NCBI RefSeq assembly: GCF_004786095.1
Contig: NZ_RHPJ01000001.1
Span: 744,001-808,000 of the forward strand
Direction of reading: 5' to 3'
Length of the DNA: 64,000 nt
DNA from: Serinibacter arcticus
GTDB taxonomy: Bacteria; Actinomycetota; Actinomycetes; Actinomycetales; Beutenbergiaceae
Of the stretch, positions 9,015-17,016 are shown piece by piece. A program made the position numbers and the translations under genes. Under the pieces are notes generated by a model, which had not been told where the DNA came from, searched no databases, and was given only the letters and a program-made list of their open reading frames with translations. Positions within the stretch are counted from its first letter, which is position 1. Every line of letters begins with the position of its first letter.

Positions 9015-10622
9015 TCATGCCTCGTCGTTCGTGTCGGAGCCGGTCGGGCTGAAGGAGGTCGTGTCCACGGGCGTCGCGGACGTGTCGGCCACGGCCATGA
9101 GCTGCTCGCGGTCGGTGGTGCGGGGGTCGAGCTCGGCGACGATCTCGCCCCGGGCCATCACGAGGATCCGGTCGCACGCGTAGAGCACCTCCCCCACCTC
9201 GGAGGTGGCGAAGAGGACGGCGCGACCCGTGCGCGCCTGGGCGGCGACGAGGGCGAAGATGTCCGCCTTCGCGCCGACGTCGATGCCGCGCGTCGGCTCG
9301 TCGAGCACGAGCACGCGGGGGGAGGTCAGCAGCGCCTTGCCGATGACGACCTTCTGCTGGTTGCCGCCCGAGAGCGATCCGATGGGGGCGTCGAAGCTGG
9401 CGGTCTTCACGCGCACTTTCGCGCCAGTTTCGGTGACGGCGGCGGTCTCGGCGCGGCGCGAGACGAAGCCGCGCCGCAGGAACTGGTTGACGGCCGAGAC
9501 GGCCATGTTCGCGCCGACGCTGAGCGTCTGGACCAGACCGTCGCGCTGCCGGTCCTCGGGCACGAGGATCAGGCCCTGCTCGATGCGGCTCGCGACGTCG
9601 CGGCGGGCGAGGTCGACGCCGTCGAGCTCGACCGTGCCGCTGAGGATGCGGTTGCGGCCGGCGAGCGCCTCGAGCAGCTCGGTCCGTCCGGCGCCCATGA
9701 GGCCGTAGACGCCGATGACCTCGCCCGCGTGCAGGTCGAAGCTCACACCCCGCACGGCCAGGCGCCCGGGGCTGTCGGGGTCGGCGACGACGACGTCGCG
9801 CACCGACAGCAGCACCTCACCGGGGTCGTGGGCCATCGGGGCGTAGAGGTCGCCCTCCTCGCGCCCGACCATCTGCGTGACGATCCAGCCGAGGTCGACG
9901 TCGGCCATGGGGGCCTCGGCCACGATGCGACCGTCCCGGAGCACGACCGCGTTGTCGGCCAGCTCGAGGCACTCGTCGAGGTGGTGGGAGATGTAGACGA
10001 TCGAGACGCCGCGGCTGGTGAGGTCCCGGATCACGCGGAAGAGGACCTCGACCTCGGCGTGGGACAGCGCCGAGGTGGGCTCGTCCATGATCAGGACGCG
10101 GGCGTCCTCGCTGAGCGCGCGGGCGATCTCGACGAGCTGCTGCTGCCCCAGGCGCAGGTCGCCCGCGAGCGTCGTCGGGTCCAGCGGCTCCTCGAGGCGC
10201 TCGAGGAACGCGGCCGCGGCGGTGCGCTGCGCGGCGAAGTCGACGAACCCGCCGCGCACCTCCTCGCGGGCCAGGAAGATGTTGTCGGAGATCGACAGGT
10301 TCGGGCAGAGGTTGAGCTCCTGGTGGATGATCGCGACGCCGTGCGCCACCGCCTGCGTCGGCGAGCGGAAGTCGACGGGGACGCCGTCGAGCGTGATGAC
10401 GCCCGTGGACGGCTGCTCGACCCCGGCCAGGATCTTCATGAGCGTGGACTTGCCCGCACCGTTCTCCCCGATGAGGGCCGTCACCTCGCCCCGGCGGATC
10501 TCGAAGTCGACACCGCGCAGCGCGTGCGTGCCGCCGTAGGCCTTCGTGACCGCCTCGGCGCGCATCACGACCTCGCCGCGATGCGCGACGCCGTCGGCCA
10601 CGGGGGCAGCGTCCGTCGTCAC
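9015..10622 (-). CDS. Sugar ABC transporter ATP-binding protein (RbsA-like, two ATPase domains)
   Basis: A 535-residue tandem ATPase of the RbsA/MglA type. Domain 1 has Walker A GENGAGKSTLMK, signature LRLGQQQLVEIARAL and Walker B VLIMDEPTSAL; domain 2 has the degenerate P-loop GLMGAGRTELLEAL, signature LSGGNQQKV and VLVLDEPTRGID, as expected because only one site is normally competent in this family. I chose the GTG at 10622 because it makes a GTGA overlap with the DUF2291 gene stop; upstream codons do not resemble the family. Together with the permease and binding protein it forms a pentose-type importer. Confidence 0.94.
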   Translation of the reverse strand: MTTDAAPVADGVAHRGEVVMRAEAVTKAYGGTHALRGVDFEIRRGEVTALIGENGAGKSTLMKILAGVEQPSTGVITLDGVPVDFRSPTQAVAHGVAIIHQELNLCPNLSISDNIFLAREEVRGGFVDFAAQRTAAAAFLERLEEPLDPTTLAGDLRLGQQQLVEIARALSEDARVLIMDEPTSALSHAEVEVLFRVIRDLTSRGVSIVYISHHLDECLELADNAVVLRDGRIVAEAPMADVDLGWIVTQMVGREEGDLYAPMAHDPGEVLLSVRDVVVADPDSPGRLAVRGVSFDLHAGEVIGVYGLMGAGRTELLEALAGRNRILSGTVELDGVDLARRDVASRIEQGLILVPEDRQRDGLVQTLSVGANMAVSAVNQFLRRGFVSRRAETAAVTETGAKVRVKTASFDAPIGSLSGGNQQKVVIGKALLTSPRVLVLDEPTRGIDVGAKADIFALVAAQARTGRAVLFATSEVGEVLYACDRILVMARGEIVAELDPRTTDREQLMAVADTSATPVDTTSFSPTGSDTNDEA

Positions 10623-11281
10623 GAGCCGACCTCGATGCTGACCGGCACGATGGTCACGTGCGTGACCTCGCCGCCGGTCTTGGACACCCACGTGGTCCCG
10701 CCGACCACGGAGATCTCGCTGCCGATCATCGTGGTCAGGTCGAGGTCGCCGTAGACGTCGGCCGCGGCCAGCTTGTTCAGCTCGATCGCGACGTTCTGGT
10801 ACTCGGTCTGGTTGACGAAGTCGCCGAAGGTGAGCTCGGCGCCCGCGTCGCGCAGCGCCGTGGACGAGCCGAGCGGCGGGATCGCGACGCCGACGTCGAT
10901 GCCCTCGGGCATCCCCTCCACCTGGAGGCCGACCTCGCCGAACAGGCCCTCGACGACCGTCCCGGTCGCGCTGACGGGGTAGCTGTACGGCTTGCCCTCG
11001 CCCTCGCGGCGGCCGAGCTCCTCCCCCGTCGCGTCGGGGTCGGCCAGGATCTGCGTGACCAGCTCGGCGACGGGCACCGCGCGGTCCGTGAGCGACGGGA
11101 CGATCACGTCCTCATAGTTGAGGTCCGCGAACTCCACGGCCGTGTCGGCGGCGACGACGGCGTCGCCCGCCCCGACGAACGTCGTGCTGGCGGCCATCCC
11201 GCCGAGCAGCAGCGCGCCGAGGACCGGCGCCACCACGGCGCTCCTGCGCCACAGCGGTCGTGCGGCTGGTGTGGTGCTCAC
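10619..11281 (-). CDS. DUF2291-type exported protein of sugar importer operon
   Basis: A 220-residue protein with one N-terminal hydrophobic segment (about residues 13-35) and an extracytoplasmic domain that I recognise as DUF2291-like (segments NYEDVIVPSLTDRAV, VIPPLGSSTALRDAG-type motif, FVNQTEYQNVAIELNK). This family occurs almost only inside ribose/rhamnose-type ABC operons and its role is unknown; an accessory function in uptake is inferred from that. It overlaps both neighbours by 4 bp (GTGA at each end), so it is made in step with the kinase and the ATPase. No lipobox Cys is seen, so it is probably membrane-anchored by its N-terminus. Confidence 0.75.
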   Translation of the reverse strand: MSTTPAARPLWRRSAVVAPVLGALLLGGMAASTTFVGAGDAVVAADTAVEFADLNYEDVIVPSLTDRAVPVAELVTQILADPDATGEELGRREGEGKPYSYPVSATGTVVEGLFGEVGLQVEGMPEGIDVGVAIPPLGSSTALRDAGAELTFGDFVNQTEYQNVAIELNKLAAADVYGDLDLTTMIGSEISVVGGTTWVSKTGGEVTHVTIVPVSIEVGS

Positions 11282-12924
11282 AGCGTCCTCCTTGATTCCT
11301 GCGTCGCCTCGACGTTCGAGGTGGATGCGGTCGTGCGTGGGGTGGTCGTGCGCGAGGTGGTCGTGCGTGTGGTGGCCGCGAGTCCGCGCGAGCGGGCGAC
11401 GGCGGAGCGCCACGCCTCGCGGCGCGCGGTGCGTGCTGACGCGTCGAGAGCGGGCTCGACGACGCGGTGCGCGGCCGCTCCTGCCCGTCCGGCGCCCGTG
11501 GCCCAGTCGTGGCCGAGGCTCCGCGCGCCGAGCATCGCCGCACCGAGCGCCGAGGCCTCCGGCTCCCCCGAGACGCGGACGGGGCGACCCAGCAGGTCGG
11601 CCTGCGTCTGCATCAGGAGCACCGAGGCGGTGGCCCCGCCGTCCGCGTGCAGCACGTCGAGGTGGGCGGCGCCGTCGGCCTCCATCGCCTCGACGACGTC
11701 GCACACCTGGTGCGCGACGGCCTCGAACGCCGCGCGTGCCAGGTCGGCCCGCGTCGTGCCGCCCGTGATGCCGGCGAGCAGGCCGGTCGCACCGCGGTCG
11801 AAGTACGGGGCGCCGAGGCCGGAGAACGCCGGGACGAACGCGAGCCCCGGCTCGGCCTGCGCCGCGAGGGCCCCGAGCGCGAGGAGGTCGCCGTCGGTGA
11901 GGATCTGGGCCATCCACGTCAGGGCCGCACCGGAGGCGACGACGTTGCCCTCGCGGGCGAAGGCCGGGGCGTCCGTGAGCCAGGCGAGCGTCGCGGCGAC
12001 GCCCGACGGCGCGACCTCGGCGCTCGCCGCGCCCACCATGACCGAGGAACCGGTGCCGTAGGTGGCCTTGCCCTCGCCCGGTCGGCCGCCCGCGTGGTGG
12101 TAGAGCGCGGCGTGGGAGTCGGCCAGCACCGACAGCACCGGGACGCCGGCGGGGATCCGGCCGCCGGCCAGCGTGCGGCCGAGCAGCGCGTCGGAGCGGC
12201 GCACCGGCGCGAGGACGGCGAGCGGGACGCCGAACGCCTCGCACAGCTCCTCGTCCCACGTCTGCGTGGCGAGGTCGAGCAGCAGCGTGCGCGAGGCGTT
12301 GCCGGCCTCCGTGGCGTGCTCGCCGGTCAGCTGCGCGAGGAGGTAGGTGTCGATCGTGCCGACGCGGATCGAGCCGGCACGCATCTCGCCGGGGCTGCCG
12401 ACGGCGTCGAGCAGCCAGCGCATCTTGGGCGCGGAGAACATGGGGTCGAGGTCGAGACCGGTGCGCGAGCGGATCTGCGCCGCGAGTGCCGGCTCCCGTT
12501 CGGCGAGCTCCGCGCAGGCACCGGCGGTGCGGGCGTCCTGCCAGCCGAGCACCGGGCCACGCGACACCCCGTCGGTGTCCCAGACCGCGACCGACTCGCG
12601 CTGGTTGGAGATGGCGACGGCGGCGAGCGCCGGCTCGTCGGCGGCGCGGAGCACGTCGTCGACGGCCGCCTCGGTGGCCGCCCAGATGTCGGCCGCGTCC
12701 TGCTCGACCCAGCCGGGAGCGGGGAAGGCGATGCCGACCCGACGGGCGGCGGAGGCGATCACACGGCCGGTGGACGCCTCGACGAGCAGGGCCTTGGTGT
12801 TCGTGGTCCCCTGGTCCAGAGCGAGGATCAGCGCGCCGTCGACCCCGCGGCCGGATGCGGACGCGGCGGCGCCGGACCCGGGGGTCCACGTCGTGCCCAC
12901 CGTCGCTCGTGCCTGCTGCGCCAT
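11278..12924 (-). CDS. FGGY-family carbohydrate kinase (possible apulose kinase)
   Basis: A 548-residue FGGY sugar kinase. The N-terminal phosphate-binding motif is ILALDQGTTNTKALLVE (residues about 33-49); VAISNQRESVAVWD and GPVLGWQDART are typical of the glycerol kinase/xylulokinase branch; the C-terminal signature appears as HADGGATASVLLMQTQADLL. It phosphorylates a polyol or ketose, and as first gene of the importer operon it probably acts on the transported or isomerised sugar. The last about 40 residues are a Thr/Arg-rich low-complexity tail encoded by a 15-bp DNA repeat (11326-11370). ATG at 12924 has an AGGGA ribosome site. Substrate choice between xylulose-like sugars and apulose is open. 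Confidence 0.9.
   Translation of the reverse strand: MAQQARATVGTTWTPGSGAAASASGRGVDGALILALDQGTTNTKALLVEASTGRVIASAARRVGIAFPAPGWVEQDAADIWAATEAAVDDVLRAADEPALAAVAISNQRESVAVWDTDGVSRGPVLGWQDARTAGACAELAEREPALAAQIRSRTGLDLDPMFSAPKMRWLLDAVGSPGEMRAGSIRVGTIDTYLLAQLTGEHATEAGNASRTLLLDLATQTWDEELCEAFGVPLAVLAPVRRSDALLGRTLAGGRIPAGVPVLSVLADSHAALYHHAGGRPGEGKATYGTGSSVMVGAASAEVAPSGVAATLAWLTDAPAFAREGNVVASGAALTWMAQILTDGDLLALGALAAQAEPGLAFVPAFSGLGAPYFDRGATGLLAGITGGTTRADLARAAFEAVAHQVCDVVEAMEADGAAHLDVLHADGGATASVLLMQTQADLLGRPVRVSGEPEASALGAAMLGARSLGHDWATGAGRAGAAAHRVVEPALDASARTARREAWRSAVARSRGLAATTRTTTSRTTTPRTTASTSNVEATQESRRTL
11326..11370. repeat. 15-bp tandem repeat in kinase gene 3' end
   Basis: About three copies of a 15-bp unit (GGTGGTCGTGCG plus three variable bases) lie in frame inside the FGGY kinase gene. 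They encode a Thr/Arg-rich tail outside the conserved fold, so copy-number change would probably be tolerated. Confidence 0.6.
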
Positions 12925-12943
12925 CGATCGTCCCTGACTTCTG

Positions 12944-13006
12944 CATATTCATTCTACGTTGAATGCGTTGCGCCCAACCTAGGTTCGGTGTTGGATGTTG
13001 TCAACA
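12944..13006. promoter_or_regulatory. Divergent control region of the sugar locus
   Basis: The 98 bp between the divergent kinase and ribokinase genes hold several signals. CATTC-TACGTT-GAATG is an inverted repeat (12950-12965 area); AACCTAGGTT is a perfect palindrome (12976-12985); TGTTG-T-CAACA is another (12996-13006). TAGGTT (12980-12985) is a likely -10 box for rbsK, and TAGAAT on the other strand a likely -10 for the kinase operon. The sequence CATATTCATTC (12944-12954) matches CATATCTATTC (6649-6659) at the isomerase start in 9 of 11 bases, hinting at a common regulator. Confidence 0.5.
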
Positions 13007-13022
13007 GATCGAGGGAGATCGC

Positions 13023-13976
13023 ATGGATGACCGGGGCCGGGACGACCTCGTGGTGGTCGTGGGGTCGATCAACGTCGACCTGCTGCTGACGGTGGAGCGC
13101 CACCCGCGGCCGGGCGAGACGCTGCTGGGGGGTGCCGGCACGCAGAGCGCGGGCGGCAAGGGGGCGAACCAGGCCGTCGCGGCCGCCCTGCGCGGTGCGC
13201 CCACCGCGATGGTCGGCGCCGTGGGGGACGACGCCGGGGCGGACGTCGCGCTCGCGCAGCTCCGGCGCGCCGGCGTCGACCTCGCGGGGGTGGCGACCGT
13301 GCCCGGGCCGACCGGGCTCGCCGTGGTGACGCTCGACGAGGCCGGCGAGAACACGATCGTCGTCGTATCCGGAGCCAACGAGAAGGTGGGCGGCGAGGTG
13401 CTCGACGGCGCTGCCGCCGTCCTGCTCCGCGCCCGCGTGTGCGTGCTGCAGGGCGAGATCCCGCCGGACTCGATCGTCGCCGCCGCGCGGACCGCCCACG
13501 CCGCAGGAGCGCGCGTGGTGCTCAACGCCGCTCCGGCGCTCGAGCTGCCGGCTGCGACGCTCGCCGTCGCCGATCCTCTCGTGGTGAACGAGCACGAGGC
13601 GCGCCTGGTCCTCGCGTGGGCGGGCGCCGACGTCCCCACCGTCGAGGGCGGCGTCGAGGACCGGCCGGACGGCGGTGGACCCGCCCTCGCGCGCGGGCTG
13701 CGCGCCCTCGGCGTGCCATCGGTCGTCGTGACGCTCGGGGCCGCGGGCGCCGTCGGTGTCGAGGCCGACGGCGAGTGGTCCGTCGCGGGCCTGCGCGTCC
13801 CGGTCCGAGACACCACGGGGGCCGGCGACGCGTTCGTCGGCGCCCTTGCCGCGAGCCTCGCCCGGGGCTCCTCGCTGCACGACGCCGCCCGCGACGCGAC
13901 CCGCGTCGCGGCCTACTCCGTCCAGCGCCTCGGCGCCCAGGACTCCTACCCCGACCAGGAAGCAGAGCTGCCGTGA
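13023..13976 (+). CDS. rbsK: Ribokinase
   Basis: A 317-residue PfkB-family ribokinase. The N-terminal signature VVGSINVDLLL, the substrate/anion GGKGANQAVAAA motif and the catalytic DTTGAGDAFVGALAAS motif (Asp base) are intact. It phosphorylates D-ribose to ribose 5-phosphate. The ATG at 13023 follows a GGGAGA ribosome site; an in-frame upstream start at 12963 would lie inside the promoter region. It is divergent from the kinase/importer operon and overlaps the downstream rbsD by 4 bp (GTGA). In this locus it may handle ribose entering by the same transporter. Confidence 0.94.
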   Translation: MDDRGRDDLVVVVGSINVDLLLTVERHPRPGETLLGGAGTQSAGGKGANQAVAAALRGAPTAMVGAVGDDAGADVALAQLRRAGVDLAGVATVPGPTGLAVVTLDEAGENTIVVVSGANEKVGGEVLDGAAAVLLRARVCVLQGEIPPDSIVAAARTAHAAGARVVLNAAPALELPAATLAVADPLVVNEHEARLVLAWAGADVPTVEGGVEDRPDGGGPALARGLRALGVPSVVVTLGAAGAVGVEADGEWSVAGLRVPVRDTTGAGDAFVGALAASLARGSSLHDAARDATRVAAYSVQRLGAQDSYPDQEAELP

Positions 13977-14365
13977 AGCGCACCGGAATCATCAACGCCC
14001 CGCTGTCCGCGGCGATCGCCCGCCTCGGACACACCGACCTCGTCGTCGTCGCCGACGCCGGGCTGCCCGTCCCGCCGCACGTCCCCGTGGTGGACCTCGC
14101 GCTCGTCTACGGCCAGCCGCGCTTCGCCGACGTGCTCGCGGCGTTCCTCGCCGACGTCGTGGCCGAGCACGCGTGGATCTCGCGCGAGTCCGACGACTGG
14201 CCCGGCGGCGACTGGGTGGACGACGCGCTGGGCTTCCCGGCCGAACGCATCGAGCACACCGCGCTCAAGGCGATGGTCGGCGAGGCGCGGCTCGTGGTGC
14301 GGACCGGGGAGGACACGGCCTACTCCAACGTGGTGCTCCGGTGCGGGGTGCCGTTCGCGGTGTGA
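13973..14365 (+). CDS. rbsD: D-ribose pyranase
   Basis: A 130-residue RbsD protein, the usual length. It converts beta-pyranose to furanose forms of D-ribose so that ribokinase can use them, acting as a cytoplasmic ring-shaped oligomer. The N-terminal signature MKRTGIINAPLSAAIARLGHTD with the catalytic His in LGHTD and the VVADAGLPVP segment are clear. The GTG start overlaps the rbsK stop by 4 bp. It ends the rightward pair, with a convergent hypothetical gene 2 bp beyond its stop. Confidence 0.93.
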   Translation: MKRTGIINAPLSAAIARLGHTDLVVVADAGLPVPPHVPVVDLALVYGQPRFADVLAAFLADVVAEHAWISRESDDWPGGDWVDDALGFPAERIEHTALKAMVGEARLVVRTGEDTAYSNVVLRCGVPFAV

Positions 14366-14367
14366 GC

Positions 14368-14700
14368 TCAGGCGGACTCGCCGAGGGCGGCCGCCGCCCG
14401 GAAGATCTCCACGACGAACGCCGGCCCGTCGTACGCCTGCTCGGGCTTGACGTCCTCACCCTCCGCGGCCGCGTGGATCATGAAGGTCTCGCTGATGAGC
14501 CTGTTGCCGACCAGCCCGGTCCTGCGCGAGACGACGTTCCCCGTGACCTCGATCTTGCCGATCGCCCCCGAGAACCACGTCACCTCGCAGTTCGTGGGCC
14601 GGACCAGGTACCCGCCCTTCGTGGTCGCGAAGTCCGGCGCACCCTCCAGGCGGTAGGAGATGGTGGTCATGCGGCTCGGGCGTGTGAGCTGGACGGACAT
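14368..14700 (-). CDS. Hypothetical protein, 110 residues
   Basis: I do not recognise this family. The ATG at 14700 has a strong AGGAGG ribosome site, which supports it as a real gene. It is a soluble protein with alternating beta-strand-like segments (ISYRLEGAPDF, GKIEVTGNVVSR, ETFMIHAAAEG) and no signal peptide, membrane segment or conserved catalytic pattern that I can see. It converges on rbsD and is divergent from the alpha/beta hydrolase gene with a 130-bp shared upstream region. No function is proposed. Confidence 0.7.
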   Translation of the reverse strand: MSVQLTRPSRMTTISYRLEGAPDFATTKGGYLVRPTNCEVTWFSGAIGKIEVTGNVVSRRTGLVGNRLISETFMIHAAAEGEDVKPEQAYDGPAFVVEIFRAAAALGESA

Positions 14701-14830
14701 CGGTGGGCCTCCTCGGCGGTGCGGTGGGGTGCGGTGGGTTCCATCCTTCGGCGCGCCGGTCGCGAGCGGGTGGAGGCCAGGTCGTGCGGGTCGGGATGAC
14801 AGCCCACTCCCCACCGGCCACGATGGACCG

Positions 14831-15934
14831 ATGAGACGCCGCGGCCCCGCTCCCCTGGCACGCGTGGGCGAGGCGATCGAGGTCATCCGGGACGCCCGCC
14901 TCGCGCCGGACGTGGATCCCGACGCCGAGTGGCCCGATCCGCCACCCACCGACCGCTGGGAGACCGACGTCCTCGGGCGGGGTCACGAGGCGCTGACCCT
15001 GCCGCTGGCGGACGACTTCGAGGGCGAGGTCGTCACCACCCTCGTGCGGTACCGACCCGAGATCGACCCGGGCCGCGTGACGATGCCCGGCGTCGTGACG
15101 CCGCGCGTGCGCCGCGTCGTGCTGTACCTGCACGGCTGGAGCGACTACTTCTTCAACCACGAGCTCGGACCGTTCTGGCTCGACAACGAGGCGGCGTTCT
15201 ACGCGATCGACCTGCGCAAGTACGGCCGGAGCCTGCGGCGGCACCAGTCCGCCGGGTACGTCGACCGCCTCGAGACGTACGCCGAGGACATCGAGGCGGC
15301 CCTCGCCGTCGTGGCGCAGGAGCACCCCGGGCTACCGGTGACGCTGATGGCGCACTCGACCGGCGGCCTCACGGTGAGCCTGTGGGCGCACCACAACCCC
15401 GGCCGCGTCACCGGCCTCGTCCTGGTCTCGCCGTGGCTCGAGACGCAGGGGTCCTCGGTGGTCCGGACGCTGTCGACCCCGCTCGTGACCGAGCTGGCCA
15501 AGAACTTCCCGCTGCGCCTCACGCCGCAGATCGACCTCGGGTTCTACAACCGGACGATCTCCGACCTGCACGACGGCGAGTGGTCGCTGGTGGCGCCGTG
15601 GCGCCCGTCCCGGAGCTTCCCGGCGCGCTACGGCTGGCTGGCCGCGGTGCTGCGCGGGCACGCGCGTGTGGCGAAGGGGCTCGACGTCGACGTCCCGGTC
15701 CTGGTGCTGCGGTCGCAGAAGTCGCTCATCTCGCCCGTCTGGGACGACGCGATGACCACCAGCGACATCGTGATCGAGGTCGACGTCATCGCCGAGCGCG
15801 CGCTGCGCATCGCCCGCAACGTCACGGTCGCGACCGTGCCCGACGCGATCCACGACGTGCTGCTGTCGAAGCGACCCGTGCGCGACGTCGCCTACGCGCA
15901 CATCGGGCGGTGGGCCGCGGGCTACCTGCCCTGA
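14831..15934 (+). CDS. Alpha/beta hydrolase, monoacylglycerol-lipase-like
   Basis: A 367-residue serine hydrolase of the Hydrolase_4 type. The oxyanion region RRVVLYLHGWSDYFF, the nucleophile elbow MAHSTGG (Ser in HSTG), and the late PDAIHDVLLS with the catalytic His are seen; an Asp near SLISPVWDDAM completes the triad. No signal peptide is present, so it is cytoplasmic. It probably hydrolyses acylglycerols or related esters. The ATG at 14831 was chosen because upstream in-frame codons run through the promoter region of the divergent gene. It is a single gene. Confidence 0.88.
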   Translation: MRRRGPAPLARVGEAIEVIRDARLAPDVDPDAEWPDPPPTDRWETDVLGRGHEALTLPLADDFEGEVVTTLVRYRPEIDPGRVTMPGVVTPRVRRVVLYLHGWSDYFFNHELGPFWLDNEAAFYAIDLRKYGRSLRRHQSAGYVDRLETYAEDIEAALAVVAQEHPGLPVTLMAHSTGGLTVSLWAHHNPGRVTGLVLVSPWLETQGSSVVRTLSTPLVTELAKNFPLRLTPQIDLGFYNRTISDLHDGEWSLVAPWRPSRSFPARYGWLAAVLRGHARVAKGLDVDVPVLVLRSQKSLISPVWDDAMTTSDIVIEVDVIAERALRIARNVTVATVPDAIHDVLLSKRPVRDVAYAHIGRWAAGYLP

Positions 15935-15952
15935 GGGCCGGCCGTCGGCGGA

Positions 15953-16843
15953 TCAGCCGCGGACGGCCCGACGGCGGTGCGGACGTGCCGGGCGCTTCTC
16001 CCGCGGCTGGGTGCGCGCCTCCTGCAGGGCCTCGCTGAGGAAGGGGCCGTCGGCCCCGAACCGCCAGGCGGTCCAACCGTCGGCCACGGGGCTCCCCGTC
16101 GCCGCCGACGCGGCGGCGGCGGGATCGCGGTAGGTCTCGCCGTCCACGAGGATCGTGCCGTCCTTCTCCAGGCGGCCGGACACGCCCTCCTCGCTCGCGA
16201 GCACCAGCGCGGCCTCGCCGACGAGGGCGACGACGGCGCGCAGGTTCTCCTGCTCGGCCGGGTCGACGGTGGCGGACCCGTCGGACGCCGAGGTCTCGGG
16301 CGCCGAGGTCGCGGGCGCCGGCTTCTCGGCGGCCGACGGGGACTTGGTCTTCGACCGGGGCTTCGCCTTCGGCGCCTTCTCGGGCTCGACCCGGTGCACG
16401 TGGACCCGGCCCGCGAGCAGCGGCAGGGCGGCCTCGACCGCGGGCGAGACGGACATGGCGATCACGAGGAGGCTCGGGGCCGCCGTCGGGGCGACCGACT
16501 GGCCCGCCCGCACGCGCCACCAGGCGTCGCGCACGGCCTCGGTCCCGCCGGGGTGGTCGGCGGCGAGCTCGGCGGGCGCGACCTCGCGGGCTGCGGCGGC
16601 GCGGGCGAGGGCGTCGACGAGGGCGTCGGCCGTGAGGTCGACGACCCCGACGACGAGGACCACGGCTCCGGTCGCATCGATCGCGAGGACGTCGACGTCG
16701 TCGGCACCGTGGGGACGCTCCGCGACCGGCGCGAGCGCGATCCCCGCCCGTTCCGCCCAGGCGCGCGCCTCGGCCAGGGCACCGGGGTCGTCACCGGCGG
16801 TGGAGGGGCGGTCTGCTGCCTCGTGCGGGAACGCAGGAATCAC
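15953..16843 (-). CDS. Uncharacterised protein with probable C-terminal RAMA (modified-DNA reader) domain
   Basis: A 296-residue protein in three parts. The N-terminal about 100 residues (DVDVLAIDATGAVVLVVGVVD) resemble the core strands of a PD-(D/E)xK/NucS-like fold, but the expected acidic-Lys pair is missing. A Lys/Ala/Pro/Ser-rich linker follows (about 150-195). The C-terminal segment SGRLEKDGTILVDGETYRDP, then AAAASAATGSPVADGWTAWRF, resembles the RAMA domain found on restriction-system and modified-DNA-reading proteins. Family assignment is by eye only. The neighbours are metabolic genes, with no methylase or nuclease beside it. It may be a chromatin-type or DNA-modification sensor; function is unknown. 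Confidence 0.7.
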   Translation of the reverse strand: MIPAFPHEAADRPSTAGDDPGALAEARAWAERAGIALAPVAERPHGADDVDVLAIDATGAVVLVVGVVDLTADALVDALARAAAAREVAPAELAADHPGGTEAVRDAWWRVRAGQSVAPTAAPSLLVIAMSVSPAVEAALPLLAGRVHVHRVEPEKAPKAKPRSKTKSPSAAEKPAPATSAPETSASDGSATVDPAEQENLRAVVALVGEAALVLASEEGVSGRLEKDGTILVDGETYRDPAAAASAATGSPVADGWTAWRFGADGPFLSEALQEARTQPREKRPARPHRRRAVRG

Positions 16844-16920
16844 GGATCAACACCATCTCGGCCGAGGGGTGGGTGGGACTGGAGAGAGTCTGCCAGACGG
16901 AGCCCCGACGGCGGGGGCGC

Positions 16921-16959
16921 CCCCGACGCGCAACCGCACCACCGCGCCAGGCGTCGGGG
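16921..16959 (-). terminator. Hairpin after FAD/Fe-S dehydrogenase gene
   Basis: A 9-bp inverted repeat, CCCCGACGC (16921-16929) and GCGTCGGGG (16951-16959), lies about 60 bp beyond the dehydrogenase stop. A perfect palindrome GGGGGCGCCCCC (16913-16924) overlaps its distal arm. It probably ends the leftward transcript. Confidence 0.45.
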
Positions 16960-17016
16960 CAGTCTGCACAAGCCCTTCACAGCCGCGCGGTCGACCGGGC
17001 GCCGCCCGGTCCCGGG

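Noticed and set aside
11278-12952. Alternative kinase start at the ATG at 12946 (MQKSG...)
   Set aside because: It is in a different frame from the kinase and yields only Arg-rich shadow sequence.
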